This document shows positions 14,117-15,126 of a DNA stretch of 15,126 nt, piece after piece. The notes under the pieces were generated by a model that was given only the letters and a program-made list of their open reading frames with translations, did no database searches and was not told the DNA's origin. The position numbers and the translations under genes were made by a program. Every line of letters begins with the position of its first letter. Position 1 is the first letter of the stretch. The stretch is from Candidatus Nomurabacteria bacterium (GTDB lineage: Bacteria > Patescibacteriota > Minisyncoccia > Phycocordibacterales > UBA9973): contig JAIOQC010000003.1 of the NCBI GenBank assembly GCA_021413565.1, positions 1 to 15,126 on the forward strand, given 5' to 3'.

Positions 14117-14146
14117 ACTATATCATTCTTTTACAAATCTTGCCAA
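14117..14146 (-). promoter_or_regulatory. Promoter of the SAM riboswitch transcript
   Basis: -35 TTGGCA (14141-14146), 18-nt spacer ending in TGA, -10 TATAGT (14117-14122). Predicted start is about 14110, ten nucleotides before the aptamer. The -35 lies within the last codons of the 43-aa gene. Confidence 0.65.
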
Positions 14147-14262
14147 ACTTCTAATGCTTCGTCGACATCAAGCCCTGTCTCATCAACAAAATCTTGAAGT
14201 TCTTCTGCTTCCTCTAAACTTAAATCATTATCTTTTGCTATTTCAAATGTTTCTTCGTCCAT
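14131..14262 (-). CDS. Small acidic helical protein (43 aa)
   Basis: A 43-aa reading frame starts 3 nt after the stop of the HEPN-like gene, an arrangement typical of translational coupling. The peptide is very acidic (about 16 Asp/Glu, 2 Lys/Arg counting) and helical, with two similar motifs L-S-L-E-E-A-E-E-L and L-D-V-D-E-A-L-E-V. Its role is unknown; given its position a modulator or antitoxin-like partner of the upstream protein is possible but unproven. No Shine-Dalgarno is visible. Confidence 0.6.
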   Translation of the reverse strand: MDEETFEIAKDNDLSLEEAEELQDFVDETGLDVDEALEVWQDL

Positions 14263-14265
14263 ATA

Positions 14266-14832
14266 TTATTTTATTTCATTAAACTTTACTCTCTTTTCTT
14301 CAAAAGCAATCATTGATAATGAATCAAGGAATGATACAAGATTTGGATTGTTAAACCCATTTATAAGATTTGGTTTTGAAGCAAAAGCTCCATATCGTAT
14401 AGATTCAAGATTCTTCAAGTAAATATATTTACCATCTTTAAAAAAAATTCTATATTCATTTATATAACCATTTGAATTTTCGATTTTAACATCTTCAATG
14501 CCCATTTTATTCATGACTTCCGCATTTGCACGAAACAAGTCATCTAAACGGTGACCGAATTTTCGAAAAGAATTATCTATTAACATTTTTATACAATCCT
14601 CACTTGAATCTTTATTTTTTAAACAAATCTCAGAAGCTATAATAACTTTAAGAAAATTTTCAACGCACTGCGTACTAAGTAGTTCTATTGTATAACAATT
14701 ATTACTATTACTAACACTGAGTTCTTTTACTGCATCAAGATATGCCTTACTAATAGTCCATAAATACCCAACATTCCCAACCATTAAAAATGACGGTTTA
14801 AATACTATTTCTTTTTTATTTTCTTTACTCAT
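14266..14832 (-). CDS. HEPN-like protein downstream of type III restriction subunit
   Basis: A mostly helical 188-aa protein. The pattern E50-L-L-S-x-x-C-V-E-N-F-L-K (50-62), G-H-R-L-D-D-L-F (93-100) and L-E-S-I-R-Y-G (142-148) resembles HEPN-type proteins, where an E-x-x-L-K helix is followed by G-H-x-L-x-x-L and a late R-Y. The classical catalytic R-x4-6-H is not evident, so it could be a non-catalytic or nucleotide-binding member. It begins 8 nt after the Res stop and is followed by the 43-aa gene, forming one operon. An accessory defence role is inferred from context. The family call is moderate. Confidence 0.6.
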   Translation of the reverse strand: MSKENKKEIVFKPSFLMVGNVGYLWTISKAYLDAVKELSVSNSNNCYTIELLSTQCVENFLKVIIASEICLKNKDSSEDCIKMLIDNSFRKFGHRLDDLFRANAEVMNKMGIEDVKIENSNGYINEYRIFFKDGKYIYLKNLESIRYGAFASKPNLINGFNNPNLVSFLDSLSMIAFEEKRVKFNEIK

Positions 14833-14840
14833 TGTGTGGT

Positions 14841-15126
14841 CTATTTATTATTTCTCCACCCGTCGTAACTATCAGCCTTTTCGAATTTTATACCCGTATT
14901 TATCGCTTCAAAGTGTTTCTCTCCACACTTGATTTTAGAGTCTTCAATATATCTTAAATTCTCAGATAAAATACTACCCTTAGTTTCAATTACAAAATAA
15001 AGTTTATCTTCACCGTTTTTATTTAGAACAACAGCCCAGTCTGGATTATAAGAACCTAGTGGTGTTTCAACCTTAAACCATGCTGGTAATTTAATAAATA
15101 TTTTTACATATCTATCATTATTTAAT
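14841..15126 (-). CDS. res: Type III restriction enzyme Res subunit, C-terminal end, cut by window edge
   Basis: The last 94 or so residues of a protein that normally approaches 1000 aa. They contain the endonuclease signature: L-P-A-W-F-K-V-x-T-P-L-G-S-Y-N-P-D-W-A-V-V, then L-Y-F-V-I-E-T-K-G, that is PD...ExK, followed by I-K-C-G-x-K-H-F-E-A and V/I-K-F-E-x-A-D-S-Y, all typical of type III Res proteins. Res supplies ATP-dependent translocation and cleavage together with the SAM-dependent Mod subunit, which would lie further right outside the window. The stop TAG is at 14841-14843. Confidence 0.9.
   Translation of the reverse strand, partial: LNNDRYVKIFIKLPAWFKVETPLGSYNPDWAVVLNKNGEDKLYFVIETKGSILSENLRYIEDSKIKCGEKHFEAINTGIKFEKADSYDGWRNNK

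Overview
The window is low-GC DNA with compact bacterial genes, few Shine-Dalgarno sites and a gene set typical of Candidate Phyla Radiation bacteria (Patescibacteria, most likely Parcubacteria-like). The lineage is inferred from protein flavour: a fused O-antigen-ligase/TPR membrane protein beside murJ, a large-insert LeuRS lacking the zinc-knuckle cysteines, and a Cys-pair membrane protein. No phylogenetic marker was tested. None of the 17 reading frames whose stop lies in the window ends in TGA (11 TAA, 6 TAG).

Left part (1-7864, all minus strand): a conserved housekeeping and envelope run is read right to left. It comprises a small membrane protein, leuS, an O-antigen ligase/TPR protein, murJ (lipid II flippase) and the N-terminal third of lepA (EF4), which runs off the left edge. 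A GC-rich palindromic element forms a terminator-like hairpin upstream of leuS. A related element with long inverted arms lies in frame inside the leuS editing domain.

Middle (7965-11625): a plus-strand membrane-anchored coiled-coil protein converges on a minus-strand phhB-tsaC pair, separated by a perfect 30-bp palindromic terminator. Upstream of phhB are two related tiny hydrophobic reading frames. A plus-strand orphan protein with a CxC-x4-C motif converges on ychF across a long bidirectional terminator. ychF is frameshifted by an apparent ~38-nt deletion in its C-terminal domain.

Right part (11696-15126, all minus strand): this is the accessory region. From the right edge it reads: the C-terminus of a type III restriction enzyme (Res) with its PD-(D/E)xK nuclease, a HEPN-like protein, a 43-aa acidic protein, a promoter with a complete SAM-I riboswitch and terminator/antiterminator controlling an unknown 168-aa protein, then a strong extended -10 promoter with a structured, probably undescribed RNA ending in a terminator, an HD-family (SpoT/MESH1-like) hydrolase with a Cys-rich tail, and an unknown 150-aa protein. 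The SAM-responsive switch directly behind a SAM-dependent restriction-modification locus is the most intriguing arrangement here.

Several genes (lepA, leuS, ychF and a tiny ORF) show a TGn-TATAAT-like element about 6 nt before the ATG, suggesting leaderless transcripts.
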